Assembly (NCBI GenBank): GCA_903960945.1
Contig: CAJCCR010000192.1
Coordinates: forward strand, 1 to 36,409
Source of the DNA: an uncultured Planctomycetaceae bacterium
GTDB lineage: Bacteria > Planctomycetota > Planctomycetia > Gemmatales > Gemmataceae
Length of the DNA: 36,409 nt
Direction: 5' to 3'
Part shown: positions 25,590 to 34,965 of the stretch, piece by piece
How positions within the stretch are numbered: the first letter of the stretch is position 1
Layout: each line of letters opens with the position of its first letter
Translations under genes and position numbers: made by a program
Notes under the pieces: generated by a model
The model's database searches: none
What the model was told of the DNA's origin: nothing
The model's input: the letters and a program-made list of their open reading frames with translations, nothing else

Positions 25590-25703
25590 TTTTGTATCCG
25601 TTCTTTTGTGATAGCCATTACGAAGTATTCATATTTTAATGGAATGAACAACCTTTTAAAGTGTTTGTAACATCAATGCTTCCATTTTTATCCCTAAAAG
25701 TGT

Positions 25704-26825
25704 TTAAACATCAAAATAAGGATTGAAGATTTTCATGTATTCATCTTGTGCGAATCTATCTGTCATTCCAGCGATATAGTCGCAAACTGTACGATGTAAG
25801 CCTTGGGTTATTATTCGGGTTTTGTACCTCTCGGGAAGCTGCAATGGGTTTTCAGAGAATTCTAAAAATAATCTTTTTACAAACCTTGCGCCTTTATTTG
25901 CCATCCGCTGCACTCGGAAATTGTTGTATATTTTTTGCTTAAGAACTGCCCCAAGTTCATGTTTCAGTTCCTCTATCTCTGGGCTATGACAAACAACGGA
26001 ACTCTCCATGTTTCTAACTTGTTCAAGGCTGTTTGCCTTTGCAAGAGATATGTTCTTGCGAGTGTTTTCTACTAAATCGTAAACATGCATATCGATAAGA
26101 ATTCGAATTGCACCTAATTGAGTCTGAGTTATTGTTGCTTCTTTGGGTAAGACTTCCTGTGCTTTTGCAAAGGCCATTTTCCATATTTTTGATCCTTCAA
26201 GGTCTGAAAATTGGATTATTCCGAGGCTGATTGCATCATCAATGTCGTGGGCATTGTATGCAAGGCTGTCGCATGTATCCGCAACTTGTGCTTCTAGAAA
26301 AGGTTGTTTGTATTTAAGGTATTTTTTTACTTCTGGGCAGTCGGGTACTTTGGAATGCAGCGCCATTGCCTCGCGGACTTCCCATGTCAGGTTTAAGCCA
26401 GGATAATTTGCATAGGGGTATTCGAGTTCTTCTACGATCCTAAGAGCATGGCGGTTGTGCTCGAATCCGCCATGATTAACCATGCAATCGCTCAATGCAT
26501 ATTCGCCCGCATGGCCAAAAGGAGGGTGCCCTAAGTCGTGAGATAGAGCAATCGCCTCGGTTAAATCTTCGTTCAAGTGAAGTTGTCTGGCAACGGTTCT
26601 ACTTATTTGCGCCACTTCAAGAGTGTGGGTAAGTCGGGTTCGATGGTGGTCGCTAGTATGGGTGACTAGAACTTGAGTCTTGTGGGCAAGTCGTCGAAAA
26701 GCGGTGGCATGAACAATTCGGTCTCGATCTCGTTGATAGGAATTCCGGAAAGGGTGATCCTTTTCGGCATAGTCTCTGCCTTTGCTGAGATCAGTTTTCA
26801 TGGCCAGCGGTGAAAGCGATTCCAT
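25704..26825 (-). CDS. dgt: Deoxyguanosinetriphosphate triphosphohydrolase-like protein (HD domain)
   Basis: dGTPase splits dGTP to deoxyguanosine and triphosphate. The 373-residue product shows the N-terminal RDRDRIVHATAFRRLAHKTQV segment, the HD metal motif with His67 (RLTHTLEV), His96-Asp97 (ALSHDLGHPPFGH) and a third Asp in the ALSDC/AHDIDD region, typical of the family. GGAG five bases before ATG 26825 fixes this start; an upstream GTG at 26861 would overlap the HIT stop. It lies 29 bases after the HIT gene and is probably cotranscribed. Whether it acts on dGTP only or on several dNTPs cannot be read. Confidence 0.93.
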   Translation of the reverse strand: MESLSPLAMKTDLSKGRDYAEKDHPFRNSYQRDRDRIVHATAFRRLAHKTQVLVTHTSDHHRTRLTHTLEVAQISRTVARQLHLNEDLTEAIALSHDLGHPPFGHAGEYALSDCMVNHGGFEHNRHALRIVEELEYPYANYPGLNLTWEVREAMALHSKVPDCPEVKKYLKYKQPFLEAQVADTCDSLAYNAHDIDDAISLGIIQFSDLEGSKIWKMAFAKAQEVLPKEATITQTQLGAIRILIDMHVYDLVENTRKNISLAKANSLEQVRNMESSVVCHSPEIEELKHELGAVLKQKIYNNFRVQRMANKGARFVKRLFLEFSENPLQLPERYKTRIITQGLHRTVCDYIAGMTDRFAQDEYMKIFNPYFDV

Positions 26826-26830
26826 GTGGG

Positions 26831-26834
26831 CTCC
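26831..26834 (-). promoter_or_regulatory. Ribosome binding site fixing the dgt start
   Basis: GGAG on the minus strand with five bases to the ATG at 26825; no comparable site precedes the GTG at 26861. Confidence 0.75.
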
Positions 26835-26854
26835 ATTAGATTGGTTTAAGGTCT

Positions 26855-27376
26855 CTAACACTCTACAGGGAACGGGTGTTTTTCAATACTTTGAGTCAGG
26901 AGTTCGAAAAGGCTATCCAAAGATTGGACAATGACTTTCGTTGAAGTAAGAACGGGCATAAAGTTGGTATCACCATTCCAACGGGGAACAATATGCCAGT
27001 GAAGGTGCCCCGGGACGCCAGCCCCAGCTGCGGAGCCATGGTTCATTCCTATGTTAAATCCGTCAGGATTGATCAATTCTTGAAGTATTTTTAAAAGATG
27101 TTGAATTGTAAGTGAATTGGATAAAAGTTGCTTTTCATTTAATTGGCCTAAGTCCCCGGTGTGATCAAGGGGGCAAATTAAGAGGTGCCCGTTGTTGTAA
27201 GGGAATTTATTTAGGAGGACTAAGCTGAACCTAAGTCGTTTCACAAGAAGGCTTTGCTTATCATTATGCTTGTCAAAAGGGTGGTTTTTAGCGGAACAGA
27301 TGAAGCAAGAATCCTTAATTTCGGGTTTGTTTGCAGCGATGTAGGCATGCCGCCAAGGGGCCCAAAGATTGTCCAT
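26855..27376 (-). CDS. HIT-family nucleotide hydrolase or phosphorylase (Ap4A phosphorylase-like)
   Basis: The 173-residue protein carries the histidine triad HLHWHIVPRW at 124-133, the catalytic motif of HIT proteins that act on nucleotide phosphates. The N-terminal CFIC pair (Cys24, Cys27) with later His residues fits the zinc site of the FHIT/Ap4A-phosphorylase-like branch, which typically carries WAPWR and this CXXC at the N-terminus, as here. The exact substrate is not read. ATG 27376 has GGAG six bases upstream (27383-27386) and begins MDNLWAPWRH; an upstream in-frame TTG is rejected. It leads dgt by 29 bases. Confidence 0.9.
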   Translation of the reverse strand: MDNLWAPWRHAYIAANKPEIKDSCFICSAKNHPFDKHNDKQSLLVKRLRFSLVLLNKFPYNNGHLLICPLDHTGDLGQLNEKQLLSNSLTIQHLLKILQELINPDGFNIGMNHGSAAGAGVPGHLHWHIVPRWNGDTNFMPVLTSTKVIVQSLDSLFELLTQSIEKHPFPVEC

Positions 27377-27571
27377 AAGATTCTCCAAAAGAGTAAATAT
27401 TCGTTGAAGTATACCTGAAATACTTAGGAAGGAATGTGTAAAATCTCGATTGTTTGAGTAGTTTTGATAAACTAGTTCTGAAGTCTAAGTGAATAAGCAC
27501 TAGACTAAATGCAGGTTTATAAATATTGTAATTATAAGTAAATTTTTCGTTTAGGAAGGGATGTTTTAAAC

Positions 27572-27757
27572 ATGGCAGTACCAAAAAGAAGGACTTCTCA
27601 CGCCCGCCAAGGTAAAAGACGAAGTCATTTGGGTGCAAAACCTATGCAGGTTGCATATTGTTCCAATTGTGGATTTCCATTTAGGCCACATAGAGTTTGC
27701 TCTAATTGTGGATTTTATCAGGGCCGTGAATTCTTGAAAGTTGAACAGGAGAAGTAA
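27572..27757 (+). CDS. rpmF: Ribosomal protein bL32
   Basis: A 61-residue basic protein: MAVPKRRTSHARQGKRRSHL, then a zinc ribbon with CSNCGF at the middle and CSNCGFYQGREF at the end, which is the four-cysteine form. It heads the fatty acid operon, where rpmF-plsX is a common order. AGGAAGGGATG precedes the ATG. The short upstream region must hold the promoter for this cluster. Confidence 0.97.
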   Translation: MAVPKRRTSHARQGKRRSHLGAKPMQVAYCSNCGFPFRPHRVCSNCGFYQGREFLKVEQEK

Positions 27758-27760
27758 AAA

Positions 27761-28771
27761 ATGCGCATTGCTTTGGATGCAATGGGCGGAGACTTTGCTC
27801 CTGGACCGATCATTGCCGGGGCTTTACAGGCGGTTCAGTCTGACACCGAACTTTCCGTGGTTCTTGTTGGTGATAAAGATCAAATTGATCATCACATTCA
27901 AGGCCAACCCCATGCTGATCGTATTAAAGTGTTTCACTGTACCCAAGCCATTGGGATGGAGGAGTCTCCGGTTGATGGCTTGCGTAAGAAACCTGATAAC
28001 TCCATTTCTAGGTGTTGGCAGTTACTTTGCCAAAAAGAAGTTGATGGCATTGTAAGTGCTGGTAATACCGGCGCGATGGTTGCTGGTGGGATGTTCACTA
28101 GGCGATTTCTGAAAAATGTTAAAAGGCCTGGCATTGCAGCTGTAATGCCAACTAAAAAAGGTTTTTGTGTTTTAATTGATGTTGGAGCCAATACTCAACC
28201 CAAAGCTGAACACCTTTATCAGTACGGTGTAATGGGCAGTTTGTTTGCGCGCAGAATTCTTGGTCACGAAAACCCCAAAATTGGTCTAATGAATGTTGGT
28301 TCTGAAGAGGCCAAGGGTAATAGTTTGGCCAAAGAAACTCTTGCACTTTTTAATAGTAGTCCTTCAAAAAGTAGCTTTATTGGGAATATCGAAGGTCGTG
28401 ACATTCACCAAGGGGTTGCAGAAGTTGTTGTTTGCGATGGTTTTGTTGGAAATGTTGTGCTTAAAGTTTGCGAAGGCCTTTACCAGTATTTAATGGAAGT
28501 CACCACTCAAGAAATTCTGGGTTGTTTGAAACAGGAAAAAGATCTCGCTAAAAACGCATTGAAGCAACTTGCAAGCAAGTACGATTACAGCGAATTTGGT
28601 GGGGCACCATTACTCGGCATTGATGGCGTTTGTATTATTTGTCATGGAAGTTCGAAAGATCGGGCCATTAAAAATGCATTATTGTTGGCTGCCAAGTATG
28701 CAAGGCTTAAGCTTAATGATTTGATCGTAAGCGAACTTGAATCAGCCCCTTCCGTGGTAATAAGTCAGTAG
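27761..28771 (+). CDS. plsX: Phosphate acyltransferase PlsX
   Basis: PlsX makes acyl-phosphate from acyl-ACP for phospholipid synthesis at the membrane. The 336 residues begin MRIALDAMGGDFAPGPIIAGA, the family signature, and carry VSAGNTGAMVAGG, IDVGANTQPKAEHL and VCDGFVGNVVLK in the standard order. Its ribosome site GGAG lies within the end of rpmF, nine bases before ATG, so expression is coupled to rpmF; fabD follows 43 bases later. Full length. Confidence 0.97.
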   Translation: MRIALDAMGGDFAPGPIIAGALQAVQSDTELSVVLVGDKDQIDHHIQGQPHADRIKVFHCTQAIGMEESPVDGLRKKPDNSISRCWQLLCQKEVDGIVSAGNTGAMVAGGMFTRRFLKNVKRPGIAAVMPTKKGFCVLIDVGANTQPKAEHLYQYGVMGSLFARRILGHENPKIGLMNVGSEEAKGNSLAKETLALFNSSPSKSSFIGNIEGRDIHQGVAEVVVCDGFVGNVVLKVCEGLYQYLMEVTTQEILGCLKQEKDLAKNALKQLASKYDYSEFGGAPLLGIDGVCIICHGSSKDRAIKNALLLAAKYARLKLNDLIVSELESAPSVVISQ

Positions 28772-28814
28772 GATTCTGATAAAAATTAAGGTGTTGGAAG
28801 GAATCTTTTAATAA

Positions 28815-29720
28815 ATGGCCTCATCAGCGTTTTTATTTCCTGGGCAGGGAGCTCAATATTTGGGCATGGGCGCTGCTCTTTGCGACAAGTTTCCTCCTGC
28901 ATTTCAAAGGTTCCAGCAGGCTTCACAAATCCTTGGCTATGATCTTCTTGAAATTTGCAAAAATGGGCCCGTCGATAAACTTAATTCTACCGTTTTCAGT
29001 CAGCCTGCTATTTATGTTTCTAGTTTAGCTGCATTGGATTTATTAAATTCAGAAGATCCACAAGCAGCCCAAAGTTGCAAAATTACTGCAGGCCTTAGCT
29101 TGGGTGAATATACCGCATTGACTTTTGCTGGGGCCATATCCTTTGCAGATGGCGTTGCTTTGGTTAAAGAGCGTGGCGAAGCCATGCAAGCCGCCTCTGA
29201 AAAAAGCCCTAGCGGTATGCTAAGTGTTATTGGTGCTGAAAAAGATCAAATTGCACAAATCTGTGAAGAAGCTGGAAAAGTTGGCCTGATCAAGATGGCT
29301 AATTTTCTTTGTCCTGGAAATATTGTTGTTTCTGGTGATGATCAGGCTTGTTTGATGTTTGAAAAAATCGCATCTGAAAAAGGTATTCGGACTATTAAAC
29401 TTGCGGTTGCTGGGGCGTTTCATACCTCCCTAATGGAGCCCGCCCTTGATAGACTGGCCAAGATCCTTAGTACCACTAGCATAGCATCTACTAATGTTCC
29501 AGTACTTGCTAATGTGGATGCATTAGAACACTCTGATCCCGTAAGCATAAAAAATAAACTTGCTCGGCAGGTCGTGGAGCCTGTACTTTGGGAAAATTGT
29601 ATCCGGAAAATTCTGGACTCCGGGGTTGAAAAGCTTTATGAAGTAGGCCCGGGCAGAGTTCTTGCGGGATTGGCTAAAAGGATCAACCGGAAGATTGAGA
29701 TTGTTAACATTCAGGCCTAA
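28815..29720 (+). CDS. fabD: Malonyl-CoA:ACP transacylase
   Basis: FabD loads malonate from CoA to ACP. The 301 residues open with LFPGQGAQYLGMG, contain the nucleophile elbow GLSLGEY (Ser95) and the catalytic His203 in AGAFHTSLM, and finish with the usual EVGPGRVLAGLAKR. GGAAGGA precedes ATG by 12 bases. Position between plsX and acpP is the standard operon place; fabH, often located between plsX and fabD, is absent. Confidence 0.97.
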   Translation: MASSAFLFPGQGAQYLGMGAALCDKFPPAFQRFQQASQILGYDLLEICKNGPVDKLNSTVFSQPAIYVSSLAALDLLNSEDPQAAQSCKITAGLSLGEYTALTFAGAISFADGVALVKERGEAMQAASEKSPSGMLSVIGAEKDQIAQICEEAGKVGLIKMANFLCPGNIVVSGDDQACLMFEKIASEKGIRTIKLAVAGAFHTSLMEPALDRLAKILSTTSIASTNVPVLANVDALEHSDPVSIKNKLARQVVEPVLWENCIRKILDSGVEKLYEVGPGRVLAGLAKRINRKIEIVNIQA

Positions 29721-29867
29721 TATTCAACTTTAGTCTGGACTGATTTGGCAGGAATTATAAACAAGATAGATAAGATGGCTTGCCCGAGATTCTTGGTTGT
29801 GGTAGATAACCTTATAGTTCATTGTTTTTGTAAGTATTTTTATGGGCTTTATTGCCCTATGTTTTCT

Positions 29868-29872
29868 GGAGG
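29868..29872 (+). promoter_or_regulatory. Ribosome binding site fixing a GTG start for acpP
   Basis: GGAGG lies nine bases before a GTG at 29882. No ATG in frame and in the proper range could start acpP, so GTG is taken. Another GTG at 29877 is out of frame. Confidence 0.8.
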
Positions 29873-29881
29873 TATAGTGCC

Positions 29882-30124
29882 GTGGCTTCTGTCGAAGAAA
29901 GAGTTATAGACATTGTTGTTGAATCCTTGGCTGTCGATAGAGGTCAAATCACTCGCACTACTTCTTTCGTTGAAGATGTGGGTGCTGATTCCCTTGATGT
30001 CGTCGAACTAGTTATGGAACTCGAGGAAGAGTTCGATATCCAAATCCCCGATGAACAAGCTGCTAAAATCCGCACTGTGGGCGAAGCAATTGAATACATC
30101 GAAAAGGAGCAAGCCAAGAAATGA
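29882..30124 (+). CDS. acpP: Acyl carrier protein
   Basis: An 80-residue acidic four-helix carrier protein. The phosphopantetheine attachment site is Ser37 in [10 protein letters not shown], and the conserved start [11 protein letters not shown] and [14 protein letters not shown] segments are typical. It starts with GTG at 29882, after GGAGG. The stop TGA overlaps fabF's ATG (ATGA), so the two are translationally coupled. The 160-base gap after fabD is the largest in this operon and could hold an internal promoter, consistent with high ACP demand. fabG, often just before acpP, is absent. Confidence 0.97.
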   Translation: MASVEERVIDIVVESLAVDRGQITRTTSFVEDVGADSLDVVELVMELEEEFDIQIPDEQAAKIRTVGEAIEYIEKEQAKK

Positions 30125-31356
30125 CACGGCGTGTTGTCATTACCGGGCTTGGTACTGTCAATTCTTTAAGTAACGATATCCCAACTTTTTGGGATTATCT
30201 TTGTGCAGGACGCAGCGGTGTAAGCCTTATAGAACAGTTTGATACTTCTGCCTTCAAAGTTCATTTTGGAGGCGAAGTTAAAAACTTCATCCCTGAGAAT
30301 CATCTTGAAGGGAAAGTGGCTAAAAGGCTTGATAGGTTCTCTCAGTTTGCCCTAGTCGCTGCTATTTCTGCTGTTAAAGATTCTGGAATTGATTTCTCCC
30401 AAGGTGATCCCTTTCGCTATGGCGTTATCATTGGTAGCGGTATTGGTGGGCTCAATGAGTTTGAAGAACAGTTTACGCGTCATACCCAACAGGGGCCTGA
30501 TCGAATCAGTCCTTTTGTTATTCCAAAAATGATTGCAAATTCTGCCGCTGGTAATGTCTCCATTCATTTTAATCTCATGGGTCACAATACGGTTATTTCA
30601 ACTGCCTGTGCTTCTGCTGCTCATGCTTTAGGTGATGCTTTGCATTCTATTCGAGGCGGATTCGCGGATGCTATTGTTGCGGGCGGTTCTGAGGCTGCTA
30701 TCACCCCTATGGGGCTCGGTGGATTTATTGCCGCCAGGGCTGTTTCACATCGCAATAGCGACCCCTCTACTGCTAGCAGGCCTTTCGATAAAGACCGTGA
30801 TGGTTTTGTTTTAAGTGAAGGTGCTGGAATTGTTGTTTTGGAAGAATATGAGCACGCCCGCAAGCGGGGCGCAAATATTTATGCAGAGATTCTGGGCTGT
30901 GGAAACACTGCCGATGCTTATCATATTACTGCCCCGCATCCCGAGGGAGTTGGTGCTTCTAAAGCAGTGCAGTTTGCTTTGGCTGATGCTAAGCTTAATC
31001 CTGATCAAGTTGATTATGTTAATGCTCATGGAACAAGTACTCAACTTGGCGATGAGGCTGAAACTAAGGCCCTTAAAATCGTTTTTAAAGACCACGCAAA
31101 AAAAATTGCAGTTAGCAGTACTAAAAGCATGATTGGGCATACCCTTGGTGCCAGTGGTGGTATCGAACTTATTGCCTGTGCCCTGTCCATTAAACACGGG
31201 GTTGTTCATCCTACCATCAACTTTCATACTCCAGATCCTAAATGTGACCTCGATTATGTGCCCAATTCTGCCAGACAAATGAAGGTTCGCTATGCCGTTT
31301 CCAATAGTTTTGGGTTTGGCGGGCATAACTGCTGCTTGGCTCTAGGGGCAGTTTAG
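30121..31356 (+). CDS. fabF: Beta-ketoacyl-ACP synthase II
   Basis: Elongating condensing enzyme of fatty acid synthesis. The 411 residues carry catalytic Cys163 in [10 protein letters not shown], His303 in [11 protein letters not shown] and His340 in [11 protein letters not shown], the Cys-His-His triad of FabF-type enzymes, and a Gly-rich C-terminus [15 protein letters not shown] lies 11 bases before ATG, inside acpP's end. It closes the cluster as usual; a methyltransferase follows 37 bases later. Confidence 0.97.
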   Translation: MTRRVVITGLGTVNSLSNDIPTFWDYLCAGRSGVSLIEQFDTSAFKVHFGGEVKNFIPENHLEGKVAKRLDRFSQFALVAAISAVKDSGIDFSQGDPFRYGVIIGSGIGGLNEFEEQFTRHTQQGPDRISPFVIPKMIANSAAGNVSIHFNLMGHNTVISTACASAAHALGDALHSIRGGFADAIVAGGSEAAITPMGLGGFIAARAVSHRNSDPSTASRPFDKDRDGFVLSEGAGIVVLEEYEHARKRGANIYAEILGCGNTADAYHITAPHPEGVGASKAVQFALADAKLNPDQVDYVNAHGTSTQLGDEAETKALKIVFKDHAKKIAVSSTKSMIGHTLGASGGIELIACALSIKHGVVHPTINFHTPDPKCDLDYVPNSARQMKVRYAVSNSFGFGGHNCCLALGAV

Positions 31357-31393
31357 TTTTCAATTTCTAAGGTTTACTTCATCATTGAACTAA

Positions 31394-32203
31394 ATGGTTT
31401 TTGCAATGGAAACCAACAAGCCTGACGACATTGTTTTCTCTGATTTTGATCGCATTTATCGTGAAAAAGTCTTTCATGACCAGCAAGCCCTTAGTAGACT
31501 CCACGCTTTTTCCTCACCTGAAAATTATCTTTTTACCGATGAGCAATATTTATCCCATGAGTCTTGGGTTCGAACTGCTGTTTTAAAACTCGGAGATCTT
31601 AAAGGAAAGCGGGTTTTAGACTTAGGCTGTGGGCATGGCATGGCCTCGGTTCTTTTTGCCAGGCAAGGCGCTTTGGTAACTGCCTTGGATGTTTCCCCAG
31701 GTTATCTTGCAGAAGCGAAAAACAGGGCCTTTGCCAACGGCTTACAAGTGAATGTTTTGACTGCTTGTGCAGAACTTCTCCCTTTTGCTGATAACTCTTT
31801 TGATCTGATTTGGGGTAATGCCATATTGCATCATCTAAACTTGGATTTTGCTCAGAGGGAGATTCTGCGAGTGCTCGTTCCCCATGGTAAAGCCGTATTC
31901 TGTGAACCTGTTTCCTTTTCTGTTTTGACTCGTTTGATTCGCAGTTTTATGGCGTTAAGTGCAATTAAAAAGCACACCTTTGACGAAGAGTCCCTTACTT
32001 GGGCAACTCTTTTGCATTTAAAACAAATTGTTCCAAATTTGACTTGGGAGGGTAATCAATTCTTAGGAAGCATCCCTAGACTTTTAAGATTACCTTGGCT
32101 TAATGGCTTTTTTGACCGTGCTGACCATCTTTTTTGCAGAAATTTTTTTTGTTATAACCGACTTTGCAGGTATGCTATATTGGAATTCCAGAAACCAAGC
32201 TAG
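31394..32203 (+). CDS. Class I SAM-dependent methyltransferase
   Basis: The 269-residue protein has the Rossmann methyltransferase signature VLDLGCGHGMASVLFA (motif I), ALDVS for the ribose-binding acidic residue, FDLIWGNAILHHL (motif IV/V region) and a LVPHGKAVFCEP strand. Substrate unknown; its C-terminal third has an aromatic and basic region. The start at 31394 or 31406 cannot be separated, as no ribosome site is clear. It follows fabF by 37 bases in the same direction, so it may be transcribed with the fatty acid genes, but function need not be related. Confidence 0.9.
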   Translation: MVFAMETNKPDDIVFSDFDRIYREKVFHDQQALSRLHAFSSPENYLFTDEQYLSHESWVRTAVLKLGDLKGKRVLDLGCGHGMASVLFARQGALVTALDVSPGYLAEAKNRAFANGLQVNVLTACAELLPFADNSFDLIWGNAILHHLNLDFAQREILRVLVPHGKAVFCEPVSFSVLTRLIRSFMALSAIKKHTFDEESLTWATLLHLKQIVPNLTWEGNQFLGSIPRLLRLPWLNGFFDRADHLFCRNFFCYNRLCRYAILEFQKPS

Positions 32204-32219
32204 TTTCTTGCAAAGAATC

Positions 32220-32912
32220 ATGATGCCTATTCCTGTGCTGCAACTTGAGACTCCTCCTTTAAACGCTACGAAAAAAAATCGTATCGTTTATTCCGTTATG
32301 GTTCAGGCTTGCTTGTGTTTTACTTTAGTCATCCTTTTCTTTTTTACTTGTTCCCGACATTTTTATTCCTATCCTTTTTCTGAATCTAATCCGAAATCTG
32401 AAAAACTTGATAATCTTAAACTTGATCTGAATCAATCAGCTTATGGTGAGTTGGCTCAAGTCCCAGGTATTGGAAAATCAATTGCTTTGGAAATTGTAAA
32501 TTATCGCAAGGCCTTTGGCGGCTTTAACAGCGTTGATGAAATTGAAAAAATAAAAGGGGTTGGCAAGAAAACCGCAGAGAAAATTAGGCATCATTTGGTG
32601 GTTGCAGGGGCAACCCCGATTACTGAATTTGATTCACCTAGAATTTGGATTCCGCCTAACTCTGTTACAGGGAAATCAATTTCAATTAGGAAGGTTAACC
32701 TTGTTTCTGAAAAAATAGATCCGAATCTTGCAACTTTTGAAGAATTAAAAAAACTACCAGGAATTGGTGATACGCTGGCAAAAAGAATCGTGGATAAAAG
32801 GCAAGATATGCTGTTTCGTGACGAAAATGATTTGCAAAAAGTTTCAGGTATAGGAAAAAAAACCGCTTCTAAGATTGCTCCCTTCTTGAAATTCCCTTTA
32901 ATCAGTCAATAA
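32220..32912 (+). CDS. Membrane-anchored ComEA-like protein with two helix-hairpin-helix domains
   Basis: The 230-residue protein has one N-terminal transmembrane helix (about residues 25-43), a short linker, then two HhH DNA-binding units: LAQVPGIGKSIALEIVNYRK with IKGVGKKTAEKI, and LKKLPGIGDTLAKRIVDKRQ with VSGIGKKTASKI. ComEA proteins bind DNA at the cell surface during natural transformation, but related HhH proteins also act elsewhere. Two HhH units, not one, is notable. ATG 32220 is chosen because an earlier ATG at 32103 would overlap the methyltransferase by 100 bases and add a second, unlikely, leader. No other competence gene is in the window. Confidence 0.85.
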   Translation: MMPIPVLQLETPPLNATKKNRIVYSVMVQACLCFTLVILFFFTCSRHFYSYPFSESNPKSEKLDNLKLDLNQSAYGELAQVPGIGKSIALEIVNYRKAFGGFNSVDEIEKIKGVGKKTAEKIRHHLVVAGATPITEFDSPRIWIPPNSVTGKSISIRKVNLVSEKIDPNLATFEELKKLPGIGDTLAKRIVDKRQDMLFRDENDLQKVSGIGKKTASKIAPFLKFPLISQ

Positions 32913-32949
32913 TGTATTAGATGCTTTTTTTAACGGAAAGTTTTAGCCG

Positions 32950-34965
32950 ATGGGCACTCTTTTTAAATTACTCAGCCATTATGAACCTGCAGGTGATCAA
33001 CCTAGAGCTATTAAAGCTTTGTTAAGCGGCTTTAATGAGGGGAAGGTCGCTCAAGTTTTATTGGGTGCAACTGGTACTGGAAAAACTTTTACTGCAAGCC
33101 ATGTTATTGCCAACTTGAATAAGCCTACACTGGTGCTCGCGCATAATAAAACACTTGCTGCACAACTCTACCAAGAATTTAAAACGTTCTTTCCCGAAAA
33201 TGCGGTGCATTATTTCGTTAGTTATTACGATTATTATCAGCCAGAAGCTTATATCCCTCAGCGTGACATTTATATCGAAAAAGATGCGCAAATTAATGAG
33301 AATATTGACCGGCTTCGCCTCGCTGCAACCAGTGCTTTAGTCAGTAGGCAGGATGTAATAATTGTTGCCAGTGTTTCTTGTATTTATGGTCTGGGTTCCC
33401 CAAGTGATTATAAACGCATGGTTATTTCATTAAAGAGGGGTGAATCGATTCGCAGAGAAGATCTTTTGCTTAAACTTATAGATGTTCAATACAAACGAAA
33501 TGATATTTCGTTTACCCGTGGAACATTTAGAGTTAGGGGAGATGTAATTGAAATCTGGCCTGCATCGGAGGAAATATCCCTGCGAGTTGAACTTTTTGGT
33601 GATGAAATCGATAACCTGAGTCTCACTAACCCTCTTACGGGTGAAGTTCTTAAAACAAATGATGAACTTTTTATTTACCCTGCCAAACATTTTGTAACTC
33701 CAGAAAATAGAATGAAAACCGCAGTGGAAGGTATTAAAAAAGAATTGGACGATAGGCTTGATGTTTTTAAAAAAGAAGGCAAATTACTCGAGGCCCAAAG
33801 GCTTGCTGCAAGAACGAAATTTGATATTGAAATGCTGATTGAAACAGGCCATTGCCCCGGTGTTGAAAATTATGCCCGCTGGTTTAGTGGAAGAAATCCC
33901 GGAGAACCACCCTACACACTTATGGACTTTTTTCCTGAAGATTTTCTTGTAGTGGTTGATGAATCGCATGTTACCGTCCCGCAGGTTCGTGGAATGTATG
34001 CTGGAGATTTTTCTAGAAAAACAACACTCGTTGATCATGGGTTTAGGCTTCCTAGTGCTTTGGATAACAGGCCGTTTCGTTTTGAAGAATGGGAAGGCAA
34101 ATCCAAACGCATACTGTTTATGTCTGCCACTCCCGCAGAGTATGAGTTATCCCGGTGCAAGGGAGAAGTTGTTGAACAGGTAATTCGACCAACTGGATTG
34201 GTCGATCCGATTTTACATGTCCGACCAGCCAAGGGACAAGTTGCTGATCTTGTAAAAGAGATTAAAATTAGGGTTGATCGAAAAGAGCGGGTTTTAGTAA
34301 CAACGCTAACCAAACGAATGGCAGAAGATTTAACTCGGTTTTTTCAAGAAACTGGGATGCGTTGCAAATGGCTCCATTCGGAATTAGATGCGATCGAGCG
34401 AATTAAGGTTCTGCGGGAATTACGGGAAGGTGCATTTGATGTGCTAGTAGGCATTAATCTTTTAAGGGAAGGCTTGGATTTACCCGAGGTTTCGCTTGTT
34501 GCAATTTTAGACGCTGATAAAGAAGGCTTCTTAAGAAGTGAAACATCTCTGATTCAAACGATTGGGAGGGCGGCTAGAAATGTTAATGCCGAAGTGATTC
34601 TTTATGGTGACCGAGTAACTAATTCCATGCACCGTGCAATCGAAGAGACTAAACGCAGGCGAGAATTACAAACGCAATATAATTTAGATAATAATATTAC
34701 TCCTCAGTCCATCAAGAGTTTGATACCCGTATTTATAGAAGACGAAATAGCTGCCTATGATTTTGCCAACAAAGTGGTTGGTATTGAAAATGAAGATCAG
34801 GTTGAAAAACATGAGGTGATAGAAGAACTGCAAATCCAAATGCTCAAAGCTGCCGAAGACTTAGAGTTTGAAAAAGCGGCACAACTTCGAGATAAAATCG
34901 CAACCTTAAAAGGCGAGAAAGTTGCTGCACCCCAAATAAAGAAAAAGCGATTTAAAAAACGGTAA
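32950..34965 (+). CDS. uvrB: Excinuclease ABC subunit B
   Basis: UvrB is the damage-binding helicase-like subunit of nucleotide excision repair. The 671 residues show Walker A GATGTGKT (39-46), the [12 protein letters not shown] beta-hairpin, [11 protein letters not shown] (DEXH-like), the RPTGLVDP segment, the motif V/VI pair [25 protein letters not shown] and QTIGRAARN, and a C-terminal UVR domain (about 620-660). Full length for the family. Its 3' end overlaps the 3' end of the convergent scpA by 14 bases. A GGAAAG stretch precedes the ATG. Confidence 0.98.
   Translation: MGTLFKLLSHYEPAGDQPRAIKALLSGFNEGKVAQVLLGATGTGKTFTASHVIANLNKPTLVLAHNKTLAAQLYQEFKTFFPENAVHYFVSYYDYYQPEAYIPQRDIYIEKDAQINENIDRLRLAATSALVSRQDVIIVASVSCIYGLGSPSDYKRMVISLKRGESIRREDLLLKLIDVQYKRNDISFTRGTFRVRGDVIEIWPASEEISLRVELFGDEIDNLSLTNPLTGEVLKTNDELFIYPAKHFVTPENRMKTAVEGIKKELDDRLDVFKKEGKLLEAQRLAARTKFDIEMLIETGHCPGVENYARWFSGRNPGEPPYTLMDFFPEDFLVVVDESHVTVPQVRGMYAGDFSRKTTLVDHGFRLPSALDNRPFRFEEWEGKSKRILFMSATPAEYELSRCKGEVVEQVIRPTGLVDPILHVRPAKGQVADLVKEIKIRVDRKERVLVTTLTKRMAEDLTRFFQETGMRCKWLHSELDAIERIKVLRELREGAFDVLVGINLLREGLDLPEVSLVAILDADKEGFLRSETSLIQTIGRAARNVNAEVILYGDRVTNSMHRAIEETKRRRELQTQYNLDNNITPQSIKSLIPVFIEDEIAAYDFANKVVGIENEDQVEKHEVIEELQIQMLKAAEDLEFEKAAQLRDKIATLKGEKVAAPQIKKKRFKKR

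Noticed and set aside
25701-25710. Palindrome TGTTTAAACA overlapping the dgt stop codon, possible operator or site
   Set aside because: A 10-base AT-rich palindrome at the 3' end of a gene is expected by chance and there is no second copy nearby.
27315-27638. 107-residue minus-strand frame crossing the HIT gene start and rpmF
   Set aside because: It overlaps rpmF, which is certain, and the start of the HIT gene; no family resemblance and no ribosome site.
32103-32222. Earlier in-frame ATG for the ComEA-like gene
   Set aside because: It would overlap the methyltransferase by 100 bases and add a hydrophobic stretch that is only the shadow of the methyltransferase end.
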